Part shown: piece by piece, positions 9,111 through 17,840 of the stretch
How positions within the stretch are numbered: the first letter of the stretch is position 1
Layout of the letters: every line of letters begins with the position of its first letter
Assembly (NCBI GenBank): GCA_910574715.1
Contig: CAJTCH010000022.1
Span: 1-64,000, forward strand
Source of the DNA: Lachnospiraceae bacterium
Lineage (GTDB): Bacteria > Bacillota > Clostridia > Lachnospirales > Lachnospiraceae
Direction of reading: 5' to 3'
Length of the DNA: 64,000 nt
Position numbers and translations under genes: made by a program
The notes under the pieces: generated by a model
What the model was told of the DNA's origin: nothing
The model's input: only the letters and a program-made list of their open reading frames with translations
Database searches by the model: none

Positions 9111-10748
9111 ATGGGAAATTATCTGAACAGTGCAGAGCCATTAACTGCTTTTACAGAAGTTTACAAAAGTCCATATTTTGTAGATAAATCAGGGATGATC
9201 AGTGAGATTATCCCAAGAATAGGAACTACTGAAAAATATATCTGCATTACAAGGCCTCGGCGTTTTGGGAAGTCGGTTATGGCCAATATGATCGGCGCTT
9301 TCTTCTCCAGGGGATATGATGCGGAAGATATCTTCGCGAATCTGCAGATAGCGGCTTCACCCTTTTATAAGGAACATATCAATCAACATCCGGTTATCGC
9401 TATTTCTTTCAACCGCCTTCCAAGACGGTGTAATAGTTATGAGCAGTATATCAGCCGCATTGAGCAGAATCTGATTGAGGATCTGGCGGAGAGTTATCCG
9501 CAGGTCAGGATAAGGCCGGATGATGCTGTATGGGATGTGTTGAAGAGGGTGTATCAGGCGGAGCCGGAGACGCGTTTTATCTTTGTTCTGGACGAATGGG
9601 ATTTTATTTTTCACAGACATTTTGTGACAGATGAAGACAGGATGGAATACATTGACTTTCTGAGCAATCTGCTGAAGGATCAGCCGTATGTGGATCTCGC
9701 ATATATGACGGGGATTCTTCCGATTGCCAAGTATTCCAGCGGGTCTGAGCTGAATATGTTTCTGGAATATACGATGGCGTCTGAGGAGATGTTTGGTGAT
9801 ATACTTGGATTTACAGAATCCGAGGTTGATCAGCTCTTTGACAGATTCCAGCTCAATCAAAGGAATCCGAAGATCACGCGCAGCGACCTGAAAATGTGGT
9901 ATGATGGTTATTCCGCAAAATCAGGAAGCCATATTTATAATCCGCGTTCTATTGTCGCGGCTTTGACGAACAATAATCTGGGAAATTACTGGACCAGTTC
10001 CGGGCCATATGATGAAATATATTATTATATCGACCATAATACGGATGCGGTACGTGACAGCCTTGCCCTGATGGTGTCGGGAATTCCTGTCCGGGCAAAT
10101 GTCCGCGAATATGCTGCAACTGCTATGAATCTTACCAGCAAGGATGAGATTTTATCGGCAATGACCGTTTATGGATTTTTGAGCTTTGAAAAGGGATGTG
10201 TCAGGATTCCGAACCGTGAACTGATGGAAAGGTTTGATGATATGCTGCAAAAGCAGCCTTCTCTGGGGTATGTACATCAGCTTGCGCGAGAATCGGAGAA
10301 GATGCTGCAGGCAACACTTAATGGTGATACGGCGATGATGTGTTCCGTATTAGAATTTGCACATAATACAGAGACACCGTTATTGAACTACAACAGCGAG
10401 ACAGAACTGACAGCTATAGTGAACCTGATCTATCTGGCTGCACGTGATTCGTACCGCATCGAGCGGGAAGATAAGGCTGGAATCGGTTATGTAGATTTTA
10501 TTTTCTATCCGGAGATCGATCGCAGAGCGGATGGGATTATTCTGGAATTGAAAGTGGATCATACAGTCGATGAGGCAATACAGCAGATTAAAGACAGGCG
10601 ATACGCCTTGAACTTTGAAAAAATGATTGGCGGAATACCTCAATATACAGGGAGAGTCCTGGGGGTAGGAATTGCTTATGATAAAAAGAGCAAAGAGCAT
10701 ACCTGTAAGATCGAGGTGCTGCGCGAGGCGTTGGCGCCGTCGATGTAA
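9111..10748 (+). CDS. AAA-ATPase-like/PD-(D/E)XK nuclease-like protein, subtype A (intact)
   Basis: The N-terminal half is an AAA-ATPase_like domain (Pfam type PF09820): Walker A in RPRRFGKSV near residue 50 and Walker B in FIFVLDEWDF near 160. The C-terminal part (residues 440-520) is a PD-(D/E)XK-type domain (PF08011 type), with Asp in GIGYVDFIFYP, the ELK pair and a following QQIKDRRY. The family is common in gut Firmicutes and Bacteroidetes; its function is not established, with nucleic-acid cutting inferred from the fold. Start is supported by AGGGAGGG and by MGNYLNS, shared with the other subtype A copies (MSSYLNS, MGLYLNS). It is convergent with a broken paralogue. Confidence 0.85.
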   Translation: MGNYLNSAEPLTAFTEVYKSPYFVDKSGMISEIIPRIGTTEKYICITRPRRFGKSVMANMIGAFFSRGYDAEDIFANLQIAASPFYKEHINQHPVIAISFNRLPRRCNSYEQYISRIEQNLIEDLAESYPQVRIRPDDAVWDVLKRVYQAEPETRFIFVLDEWDFIFHRHFVTDEDRMEYIDFLSNLLKDQPYVDLAYMTGILPIAKYSSGSELNMFLEYTMASEEMFGDILGFTESEVDQLFDRFQLNQRNPKITRSDLKMWYDGYSAKSGSHIYNPRSIVAALTNNNLGNYWTSSGPYDEIYYYIDHNTDAVRDSLALMVSGIPVRANVREYAATAMNLTSKDEILSAMTVYGFLSFEKGCVRIPNRELMERFDDMLQKQPSLGYVHQLARESEKMLQATLNGDTAMMCSVLEFAHNTETPLLNYNSETELTAIVNLIYLAARDSYRIEREDKAGIGYVDFIFYPEIDRRADGIILELKVDHTVDEAIQQIKDRRYALNFEKMIGGIPQYTGRVLGVGIAYDKKSKEHTCKIEVLREALAPSM

Positions 10749-10785
10749 AGTTGATCCCATCGATAGGTATTCCAACATACAGAAA

Positions 10786-12018
10786 TCAACTAAAAAGGTG
10801 CATGGAACCCAGAGAGGGCTCCTTCTTTAACATGTCCTCAAACCGTTCCATGAGTTCCCGATTCGGAATGCTTACAAAGCCTTTCTCATAATTAAGGAAA
10901 CCATAGACGACCATAGCGGAAAATATCTCATTACGGGTTGTCAGGTTCATGGATGTTGCGGCGTATTCTTGAATATTTGCTGGGACTGCAATCCCTGATA
11001 CCATCAGCGCCAGATCCTTTCTTACAGCGGCAGTGTTATGTTTCACATAATAATAGATCTCATCATAAGGCCCGGAACTTGTCCAGTAATTTCCCAGATT
11101 GTTGTTGGTCAATGCGGCGACAATGGAACGGGGATTATAGACTTGTCTCCCGCTTTTGGTATGATAACCATTATACCACATCTGTAATCCATTCAGAGTA
11201 ATGTGGGGAGTGCTGATCAGAGACTGATATCTGTCGAAGAGCGTATTGGTTTCTTCTTCTGTGAAACCGAAATATTCACCGAATCTTTCTTCGGAAGCCA
11301 TGGTGTATTCATAGAACATATTCAATTCAGAACCACTGGAATATTTGGCGATCGGAAGTATACCAGTCATATATGCAAGTTCCACATAAGGCTGGTCTTT
11401 CAGCAGATTGCTCAGGAAATCAATGTAGCTGGCTTTGTCTCGATCAGTCACAAAGTCTCTATGGAAGATAAAATCCCATTCGTCTAAAACAAATATGAAT
11501 TTTGTATCTTCTTCTTCTGATTCGAGAATATCATTCAAGATATCCCATACAGTGTCATCTTCAGTAAATTCAACTGCCGGATATGCTGTCTTTAAGTCAC
11601 GCAGGAGACGTCTGGTGATTCGGCCAATATACTGATGGTAGGAGGTACAATTCGCAGGGAGCGAATTCAGGGCGATATAGATTACATTGTGCTGGTTAAT
11701 ATGCGCAGGATATCATTTGCGGGAGCTTACAGCCAGATGGTCGAAGATCGGGCGGGTGTTCCTGCCTTTCCCCAGGTAAGCTGCGATCATACTGGCTATC
11801 GTGGATTTGCCAAAGCGGCGGGGCATGGTAATACAGATATATTTATTGCTCTTTCCCCTGAGGGTTGAATCTGTATTTTTTGAAGAATCCGTAAGTTCCT
11901 TTTGCTCAATGACGGGGATCAGTTCGTCGAGCATTGCCGTCTTATCAACAAAGTATGTGGCCAGAGTTTCGTCCCTGTAAAGCAGCGAGGCTTTTTTACT
12001 GTTTAGATATGAACTCAT
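10786..12018 (-). pseudogene. Broken AAA-ATPase-like gene, subtype A
   Basis: Read on the minus strand from ATG 12018, the product begins MSSYLNSKKASLL and follows subtype A with Walker A MPRRFGKST and Walker B FIFVLDEWDF. Two lesions are visible. An in-frame TGA at 11715-11713 falls where the paralogue at 29176 has a glutamine, and the family sequence resumes at once in the same frame (YPAHINQHNVIYIAL). The 3' end stops after KEPSLGSMH, so about 155 residues, including the whole nuclease domain, are missing just where the convergent gene at 10748 ends. The open stretch 11538-10786 lacks a good start of its own. No active product is expected. Confidence 0.85.
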
Positions 12019-12062
12019 AATTATTTTTACTCCGGATGTTGTTCGAATGGGTTGCTTATTCC

Positions 12063-12090
12063 GTAATAGTTTGTTGAAAGTATGCTTCAA
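12063..12090 (-). promoter_or_regulatory. Degenerate promoter of the broken AAA-ATPase gene
   Basis: On the minus strand TTGAAG (12090-12085) and TATTAC (12068-12063) are 16 bases apart. The block TACTTTCAA between them recalls the promoter of the divergent gene at 12189. It is weaker than its relatives. Confidence 0.35.
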
Positions 12091-12135
12091 TTATATAAGA
12101 CTTATGAAATTTCTGCAATTATATTTTTCTTTCCA

Positions 12136-12164
12136 TTGAATCTACTTTCCAAAGTTGTTATACT
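12136..12164 (+). promoter_or_regulatory. Promoter of the subtype B AAA-ATPase/nuclease gene
   Basis: TTGAAT at 12136-12141 and TATACT at 12159-12164 have a 17-base spacer that ends CAAAGTTGT. It shares this spacer end and the TATACTGTC with the promoter at 9029. The ribosome site AAGGAGGA follows directly at 12171, giving a very short leader. Confidence 0.7.
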
Positions 12165-12188
12165 GTCCACAAGGAGGACATTGGCAGT

Positions 12189-13898
12189 ATGATGAAGAAG
12201 CTACCGATAGGAATTGAGTTTTTTAAAGACTTCAAGAGAGACAATTTCTACTATGTCGATAAGACGGGATTCATCCGTGATCTAGTGAATACAAGAGGAA
12301 GCGTCAACCTTTTTACCCGACCCAGGCGGTTTGGGAAGAGTTTGAATATGGATATGCTCAAGAGCTTTTTTGAGATCGGAACAGACCCGGAGTTGTTTGA
12401 GGGACTGGAGATTTCGAAGGAGACAGAGATCTGTGAGCAATACATGGGGAAGTATCCGGTGATTTCCATTAGCCTTAAGGATGTGGAAGGCATGGAGTTC
12501 GAAACGGCATATGATATGCTGGGGGCTATAATCAGCGAAGAGGCCGGACGTTTTGGATTCTTGTTGGAGAGCGCTAAGCTGGATCAGTACGAAAAGAATT
12601 CGCTGATTCGGCTATTAGAGGGAGGGTTCGAGAAACCGTCTTATCTTCACAACAGTCTGCGGCTGTTGACAAGGCTGCTTTTCAAGCATTATGAGATACC
12701 TGTGATTGTCCTGATAGATGAATATGATGTTCCGCTGGATAAGGCGTATCAGGATGGTTTTTATGCGGAGATGGTGAGACTGATCCGATCTCTTTTCAGC
12801 CAGGTATTTAAGACTAATCCTAATATTTATTTCGCTGTGATAACAGGATGCCTGAGAATTGCGAGAGAAAGTATTTTTACAGGATTGAACAATTTCAAAG
12901 TCAGAACCATATCCGATGTGGAATTTGCAGAATATTTTGGTTTTACAGATCAAGAAGTAAAGGATATGCTTTCTTACTATGGAGTGGAGAAGGCTTTTGG
13001 CGCAATAAAAGAATGGTATGATGGTTATCGATTTGGAGGGACAGATGTATATTGCCCGTGGGATGTAATCAATCAGTGTGACAAACTTCGGGTAAGAGCG
13101 GATGCTCCGATGGAGGCTCATTGGGAGAACAGTAGCAGTAACGCGATTATCCAGGATATTCTTGTTGATGCGACGGAAACGACGAGGAGTCAGATAGAGG
13201 CGTTGATTTCCGGGGAGGCGGTGGAGAAGGTTCTGGTTCCGGAACTGACTTATACAGATTTTGACAGTGAAGATCAGGAGGTTCGTCAGACATATCTTTG
13301 GAGTGTGCTTTTTGCAACAGGGTATTTGACGGACAAGGAGAAGCCTGTGAATGGGATTCATAAGCTTGTGATCCCGAACAAGGAAGTCAGGGGAATCTAT
13401 GAGAAGCGGATTCGTTCATGGTTCAAGCTTAAGGTTACGGGCGATACGGTCAGGTGGAGACAATTTTGCGAGGTTTTGAAAGCAGGAGAATATAAGGAAG
13501 TACAGCGGTTGTTTAATGAGTTTCTGGCGATGTCGATCAGTATCCGGGATACGTATGTTAGAAAGGAAATGAAAGAAAACTTCTTCCATGGGATGTTGCT
13601 TGGTCTGTTACGGGCAGAGGGAAGTTGGATCGTTGTGTCGAACGCGGAATCCGGAATAGGATATGCGGATATCAGATTGGAGATTCCGATGGAGAAGACG
13701 GGATGCGTGATTGAGGTTAAGTATGCCGAGAGCGGTAAGTATGGTCAGGCCTGTGAGGAAGCGATGCGGCAGATTGAGAGGAATGGATATGCCGAAGTCT
13801 TGAAACAGGATGGGATGCAGACAATTCATAAGTATGCAATCGCTTGTTTCAAGAAGAGCTGTGAGGTGATGTATGAATTGGAGGTAAACAGGGTTTGA
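12189..13898 (+). CDS. AAA-ATPase-like/PD-(D/E)XK nuclease-like protein, subtype B (intact)
   Basis: 569 residues. The start MMKKLPIGIEFFKDF and YYVDKTGFIRDL are typical of the larger subtype of AAA-ATPase_like proteins. Walker A is in RPRRFGKSL near residue 45, Walker B in VIVLIDEYDVPLDKA near 178, and a WYDGYRFG motif near 278. The C-terminal PD-(D/E)XK part has GIGYADIRLE, then CVIEVKYAE (ExK), near residues 490-515. Function is unknown; the family may act on DNA or RNA. Its own good promoter and ribosome site suggest it is expressed. A remnant of the same subtype follows directly, and another lies at 57626. Confidence 0.85.
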   Translation: MMKKLPIGIEFFKDFKRDNFYYVDKTGFIRDLVNTRGSVNLFTRPRRFGKSLNMDMLKSFFEIGTDPELFEGLEISKETEICEQYMGKYPVISISLKDVEGMEFETAYDMLGAIISEEAGRFGFLLESAKLDQYEKNSLIRLLEGGFEKPSYLHNSLRLLTRLLFKHYEIPVIVLIDEYDVPLDKAYQDGFYAEMVRLIRSLFSQVFKTNPNIYFAVITGCLRIARESIFTGLNNFKVRTISDVEFAEYFGFTDQEVKDMLSYYGVEKAFGAIKEWYDGYRFGGTDVYCPWDVINQCDKLRVRADAPMEAHWENSSSNAIIQDILVDATETTRSQIEALISGEAVEKVLVPELTYTDFDSEDQEVRQTYLWSVLFATGYLTDKEKPVNGIHKLVIPNKEVRGIYEKRIRSWFKLKVTGDTVRWRQFCEVLKAGEYKEVQRLFNEFLAMSISIRDTYVRKEMKENFFHGMLLGLLRAEGSWIVVSNAESGIGYADIRLEIPMEKTGCVIEVKYAESGKYGQACEEAMRQIERNGYAEVLKQDGMQTIHKYAIACFKKSCEVMYELEVNRV

Positions 13899-13918
13899 AA
13901 TAATTCATAAGAATTACA

Positions 13919-14245
13919 GAAATATGCGTATATCAAGGGAAAGTATTTTTACAGGATTAAATAGCCCTAAGATTATGTCAATTATGGATGTCGAGTTTGA
14001 TGAGTATTTTGGATTTACTGATAGGGAAGTTCAGTCGCTTCTGGAATATATCTATATATTGTCCATGGGATGTTATCTGTCATTGCAGCAAGCTTTGTAA
14101 GGATACTGAGGCTCTGTCCAATACCAGCGGGAATGAAGTAGTGAAGCATTTTATCTTAGTGATTCCTAATATTAAGATTCGCCGTATATTTACAAAACAG
14201 ATCATGGAATATTTTCAAGAATCTATCCGGCAAGACGGAGAATAA
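13919..14245 (+). pseudogene. Remnant of a subtype B AAA-ATPase gene
   Basis: Translation gives ISRESIFTGLNSPKI and DVEFDEYFGFTDREV, matching residues about 230-270 of the intact gene at 12189. It then changes frame to YCPWDVICHCSKLC and ends with LVIPNIKIRRIFTKQ, which match later parts of the same protein. About 25 residues around the WYDGYRFG motif and some 80 further on are missing. So this is a frameshifted, internally deleted piece of a second subtype B copy in tandem. No Walker motif and no nuclease domain remain. Confidence 0.85.
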
Positions 14246-14251
14246 TTCATT

Positions 14252-14743
14252 ATGATGAAAGTAACACATAATTTTGCCCCAATATTTAACGAAGAATCGC
14301 GCATCCTCATGCTGGGTACCATGCCTTCGCCCAAGTCGCGGGAGACGGGCTTCTATTACGGCCATCCGCGTAACCGCTTCTGGAAGGTGGTGTCGGATGT
14401 GTGCGGGGAAGACTTACCGGTTACGCGGGAGGATAAGATCGCATTTGCGCTGCGCAATAAGATCGCAGTGTGGGACGTACTGGCGGGGTGTGAGATAGAG
14501 GGCGCGGATGACAGCAGTATCCGCAATCCGGTGCCCAATGATCTAAGCTGGATACTGGAGAAGGCTGATATCCGGGCGGTCTATACGACGGGAACGAAGG
14601 CTGGGCAGTTATATAAGCGCTATTGTTATCCGAAGACAGGGATAGAGGCGGTCATACTGCCGTCTACGAGTCCGGCAAACTGCCGGGTGACCTACGAGGA
14701 GCTTTACCATGCGTATACCAGGATACGCAAGTATATTACGTGA
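14252..14743 (+). CDS. DNA-deoxyinosine glycosylase (uracil-DNA glycosylase superfamily, HDG type)
   Basis: 163 residues with the fold and motifs of family 6 uracil-DNA glycosylases, which remove hypoxanthine (deaminated adenine) from DNA as the first step of base excision repair. The signature is LMLGTMPSPKS, then YYGHPRNRFW, with LPSTSPAN near the C-terminus. ATG 14252 is followed by a second ATG at 14255; GGAGA lies 11 bases before the first. It sits just after the AAA-ATPase island and is followed by an AEC transporter. Confidence 0.85.
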   Translation: MMKVTHNFAPIFNEESRILMLGTMPSPKSRETGFYYGHPRNRFWKVVSDVCGEDLPVTREDKIAFALRNKIAVWDVLAGCEIEGADDSSIRNPVPNDLSWILEKADIRAVYTTGTKAGQLYKRYCYPKTGIEAVILPSTSPANCRVTYEELYHAYTRIRKYIT

Positions 14744-14827
14744 TGCGCACAGCCGTATGAGGAATTATGACGATCTGCGGTTGACGGATATCATGCAGAC
14801 ATTAGACTACAGGAAGGGATGATCATA

Positions 14828-15772
14828 GTGGAGAATTTAATATTCAGCCTGAACGCGACGGTTCCAATATTCTTGATGATGGTTCTTGGATATGTGCTGC
14901 ATGAGATCGGATGGATGGACGACGAATTTGCATCGAAGATGAATCGGTTCGTGTTCCGGGTGCCGTTGCCGGTCCTTCTGTTCGGGGATCTGGCGGCGGT
15001 AGATTTTGCCCGGGTGTGGAATATGAAGTTTGTATCGTTCTGCTTCGGAGTGACGGTGATCAGCATAGCAGTGTCGGCGGGCATATCATTTCTGTGGAAG
15101 GACAGATCTATTCAGGGTGAATTCATTCAGGCGTCTTACCGGAGCAGTGCGGCGATCCTTGGGATTGCGTTTATCCAGAATATCTACGGGACGGCGGGGA
15201 TGGCGCCGCTTATGATCATAGGGAGTGTTCCGCTGTATAATGTGATGGCGGTGCTTGTCCTGTCGCTTTTCAAGCCGGGGCAGAGGGGCCTTGACCGGGA
15301 TGTGATGAAGACGACGCTTTGGGGAATCGTGACGAATCCGATCATCCTTGGGATCGCGGCGGGGCTTTTGTGGTCGGCGCTTCGTCTCCCCATGCCGCAG
15401 ATCATGGGGAAGATGATATCGAGCGTCGGAGGAGTGACGACCCCGATGGGATTGATGGCGATGGGTGCGGCATTCGATCTTCGCAGAGCATTTGCCAAAG
15501 TGAAGCCTGCGGTTACTGCGGCATTCATCAAGCTGATCGGGTTCTGTGCGGTATTCCTCCCGGCTGCGGTAAGGCTGGGGTTCCGGGAGGAAGAGCTGGT
15601 GGCGATCCTGGTTATGCTTGGTTCGGCCACCACGGTTACGTGTTTCGTGATGGCGAAGAATATGGGGCATGAAGGTGTGCTGTCTTCCAGTGTCGTGATG
15701 CTGACGACCTTATTCAGTGCATTTACATTGACCGGGTGGCTCTATCTGTTGAGAAGCATGGGGCTGATATGA
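14828..15772 (+). CDS. AEC family transporter (auxin efflux carrier-like permease)
   Basis: An integral membrane protein of about 314 residues with some ten hydrophobic segments, starting NLIFSLNATVPIFLMMVLGY and with the internal half-repeat GGVTTPMGLMAMGAAFDL typical of AEC carriers. In bacteria these often move malate or other organic acids; the substrate here is not known. I prefer GTG 14828 as start because AGGAAGGG at 14811-14818 is 9 bases before it but directly touches the ATG at 14819. It stands alone, 84 bases after the glycosylase gene. Confidence 0.8.
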   Translation: MENLIFSLNATVPIFLMMVLGYVLHEIGWMDDEFASKMNRFVFRVPLPVLLFGDLAAVDFARVWNMKFVSFCFGVTVISIAVSAGISFLWKDRSIQGEFIQASYRSSAAILGIAFIQNIYGTAGMAPLMIIGSVPLYNVMAVLVLSLFKPGQRGLDRDVMKTTLWGIVTNPIILGIAAGLLWSALRLPMPQIMGKMISSVGGVTTPMGLMAMGAAFDLRRAFAKVKPAVTAAFIKLIGFCAVFLPAAVRLGFREEELVAILVMLGSATTVTCFVMAKNMGHEGVLSSSVVMLTTLFSAFTLTGWLYLLRSMGLI

Positions 15773-15853
15773 TAGTCTTAGCTGCAAGTCTATGCGCTCT
15801 GTCAGGAATCTTAGCTGCAAGTCCATATGCTCTCTGGAAGACTTGACAGCTCT

Positions 15854-16723
15854 TTACCTCAGATAGAACGGTCCGGCCAACACCTCGCGCGCCACATAGA
15901 GGGTCCGGTCCGGATGTGTTCCAAGCGTCCATTTGACCAGCGATAGCTTAAGCTGTTCAAGTTCCATGCAGGTAATGCACCGGGGATGCACGCAGCTTCC
16001 GGTGTTGCAGTAGGAGACGGATTCGTCCAGCATCGGGCGGTGCGTATGTCCTGTGACCAGGATGCAGTCATTCTTTCCGGCCCATCCGGTCAGGGTACGT
16101 TCCACCTTCTTTTTTTTCGTGTTATTCTTCGCGGCGCTGGTAGGATCCAGGAAACCAGTAGCTTCCAAAGGTTTCCAGATATATCGGACCAGGAAACGGG
16201 ACGTGCGCCACAGGACGCTGTTGAAGAAGTCGGCCTGGTGGCCATGGGTCAGGTAAACGTCCCTGCCCCAGTCTGTATTCTTGAGGATTGCCCCGGAATA
16301 GAAGATGATACCGGGGAACAGTTCTCGTTCCTGGCTGGTGCTGCAGAGGTAGGAAGAGCAGGAGCGATGGACGAAAGCTTTCTTACGTTTGACGATATCG
16401 TGATTCCCGTACAGCATGATCAGCCGGTCTTCTTGATAGAAACGTGACAGCAGCCAGAAGGTATTGTTATGGATTCCTTTTATCGCTTCAAATGAGCGGT
16501 TCTCCCACAGTTCGTCGCCGTCGCCAAGCTCGATATAGGTAAAACCGCGGTTATAATAGTGCTGCAGAGCCGCGAAGTACAGGTTTTGGTTTTTCAGAAA
16601 ATTATCGTTATTGGTGCCGCAGCCTCTGTGGCAATCGCTGAACAGGACATAGCGGGAGGAGCGGCAGAGGGGAAATGTGGGAGCATGTGCGAAGGCGGCG
16701 TTTAACCGGCTGTCAGCAGACAT
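15854..16723 (-). CDS. Metallophosphoesterase
   Basis: A calcineurin-like phosphoesterase of 289 residues with the five metal-site motifs in order: FSDCHRG, ELGDGDE, YGNHD, LTHGHQ and TGHTH. It would hydrolyse a phosphoester; UDP-diacylglucosamine hydrolase-like and nuclease-like members share this pattern, and the substrate is not clear. The ATG at 16723 is chosen because GGGAGAGGA lies 7 bases upstream; the frame is open further but deep inside the gene before it. It overlaps the DUF4474 gene by 11 bases, so the two are probably co-translated. Confidence 0.82.
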   Translation of the reverse strand: MSADSRLNAAFAHAPTFPLCRSSRYVLFSDCHRGCGTNNDNFLKNQNLYFAALQHYYNRGFTYIELGDGDELWENRSFEAIKGIHNNTFWLLSRFYQEDRLIMLYGNHDIVKRKKAFVHRSCSSYLCSTSQERELFPGIIFYSGAILKNTDWGRDVYLTHGHQADFFNSVLWRTSRFLVRYIWKPLEATGFLDPTSAAKNNTKKKKVERTLTGWAGKNDCILVTGHTHRPMLDESVSYCNTGSCVHPRCITCMELEQLKLSLVKWTLGTHPDRTLYVAREVLAGPFYLR

Positions 16724-17666
16724 GTCTGCGTCCTCTCCCAGATTTCTTGCGGCGGAGGTGTCTGCCTTGCCGGAACTTAAGACGGCGTGTCCGGCGGGAC
16801 GAACGAATGTGCAGCATATGGCGGAACGCAAACGGTAGATACTCATACAGATACAGTAATTTATCCAACGTCAGGCAGAAATGTTTGGTAACATGGCAGT
16901 ACAGCCTGAGGAATATCCGGTTCTTCCATTGGGAGTAAGCGGCACGGACGGGGCGTTTTTTCCGGGGCTGTCTGGTGTGCGGCACAGTGAGGTTGAAAGA
17001 AACCTCCTGACGGTGGATGCAGATCTCTTCAGGCGTATAATTGCGGCCGATCAGGCCTTTCACGAATGCGACCTGCATTTCTGTTGAAGGGAAGGTGATG
17101 GAGACTCTTAAGAAGAGATCGCCGGGTTCGCTGTATTCGCCCATACGGAATCCGGTCAGCCACCAATGACGCTTAGCAATCCTGTATAGGGGAGTATCCC
17201 CGCGGTACAGAGTATATTCGAAGAACGGCAGATCTTCGTCCGGTACAGTGTGGAACAGCGTGGAATGTCTCTGGTTCCTTGGGACAAGAGAGTCAGCACG
17301 GTAGATCCCAATCTCGGCTCCGATATTGATACCGTATTGTCCCTTCCATAATTCAATGAGCCAGGTACAGCCTTCGTAATCAAAGTAAATGGTTTCACAG
17401 TCGAGCACCATGCCAAAGGCAGCGGCATGGCGGTCGTAGAACCAGCAGTAGCCTAAGTCTCTCTGCCAGGCATCTTCGCAGGAGGTAAAGATGTCCTGTG
17501 ACAAAAGATATTCGAAGCCGAAAGGATGCGTAAGTTCATTTAATTTCTTAAGCTTCTCGGGGATAGGCATACAGCAGATTTTCCGGGTGATGCATTTCCT
17601 GCGCCATATCATCAGAAAGGAGCAGATGATGAGCAGAAACAGGATACAAGGTAGAATCATATACAT
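16713..17666 (-). CDS. DUF4474 domain protein with N-terminal membrane anchor
   Basis: 317 residues. The first 22 are a single hydrophobic segment (ILPCILFLLIICSFLMIW), followed by a basic stretch, so the protein is likely membrane-anchored. Residues 60-200 match DUF4474 of Clostridia: GYCWFYDRHAAAFGMVLD and IYFDYEGCTWLIELWKGQYG. The function of this domain is unknown. The C-terminus is very rich in Arg and Lys. An AGAGGG ribosome site precedes ATG 17666. It is the first gene of a two-gene unit with the phosphoesterase. Confidence 0.75.
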   Translation of the reverse strand: MYMILPCILFLLIICSFLMIWRRKCITRKICCMPIPEKLKKLNELTHPFGFEYLLSQDIFTSCEDAWQRDLGYCWFYDRHAAAFGMVLDCETIYFDYEGCTWLIELWKGQYGINIGAEIGIYRADSLVPRNQRHSTLFHTVPDEDLPFFEYTLYRGDTPLYRIAKRHWWLTGFRMGEYSEPGDLFLRVSITFPSTEMQVAFVKGLIGRNYTPEEICIHRQEVSFNLTVPHTRQPRKKRPVRAAYSQWKNRIFLRLYCHVTKHFCLTLDKLLYLYEYLPFAFRHMLHIRSSRRTRRLKFRQGRHLRRKKSGRGRRHVC

Positions 17667-17764
17667 AATAATCGTCCCTCTGTCATATTTATAGTAGTTA
17701 CTGCATTGTATGCGGAGGGACGGCGGATGGATATAAAAAATAATAAAAAGTTATGTTTTGAAGA

Positions 17765-17793
17765 TTGTCAACAATTGATGCTGCAAGTATAAT
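17765..17793 (+). promoter_or_regulatory. Promoter of the serine dehydratase operon
   Basis: TTGTCA at 17765-17770 and TATAAT at 17788-17793 with a 17-base spacer, 47 bases before sdaAB. A consensus -10 suggests strong expression. Confidence 0.75.
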
Positions 17794-17840
17794 AGAAGAA
17801 GATACATGTCAAACTATGAAGAAGAAAGAGGAAGAGAAGA

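Noticed and set aside
8924-9187. An 87-codon open frame between the polysaccharide operon and the first AAA-ATPase gene
   Set aside because: It has no ribosome site, runs through the promoter at 9029-9057 and into the next gene in another frame, and matches nothing.
11713-11715. In-frame TGA as a selenocysteine codon
   Set aside because: The paralogues have Gln or similar at this place, not Cys, and the gene is also truncated at its 3' end.
11203-11868. Plus-strand open frames opposite the broken AAA-ATPase gene
   Set aside because: They are mirror frames of family-like minus-strand sequence and show no family features or ribosome sites.
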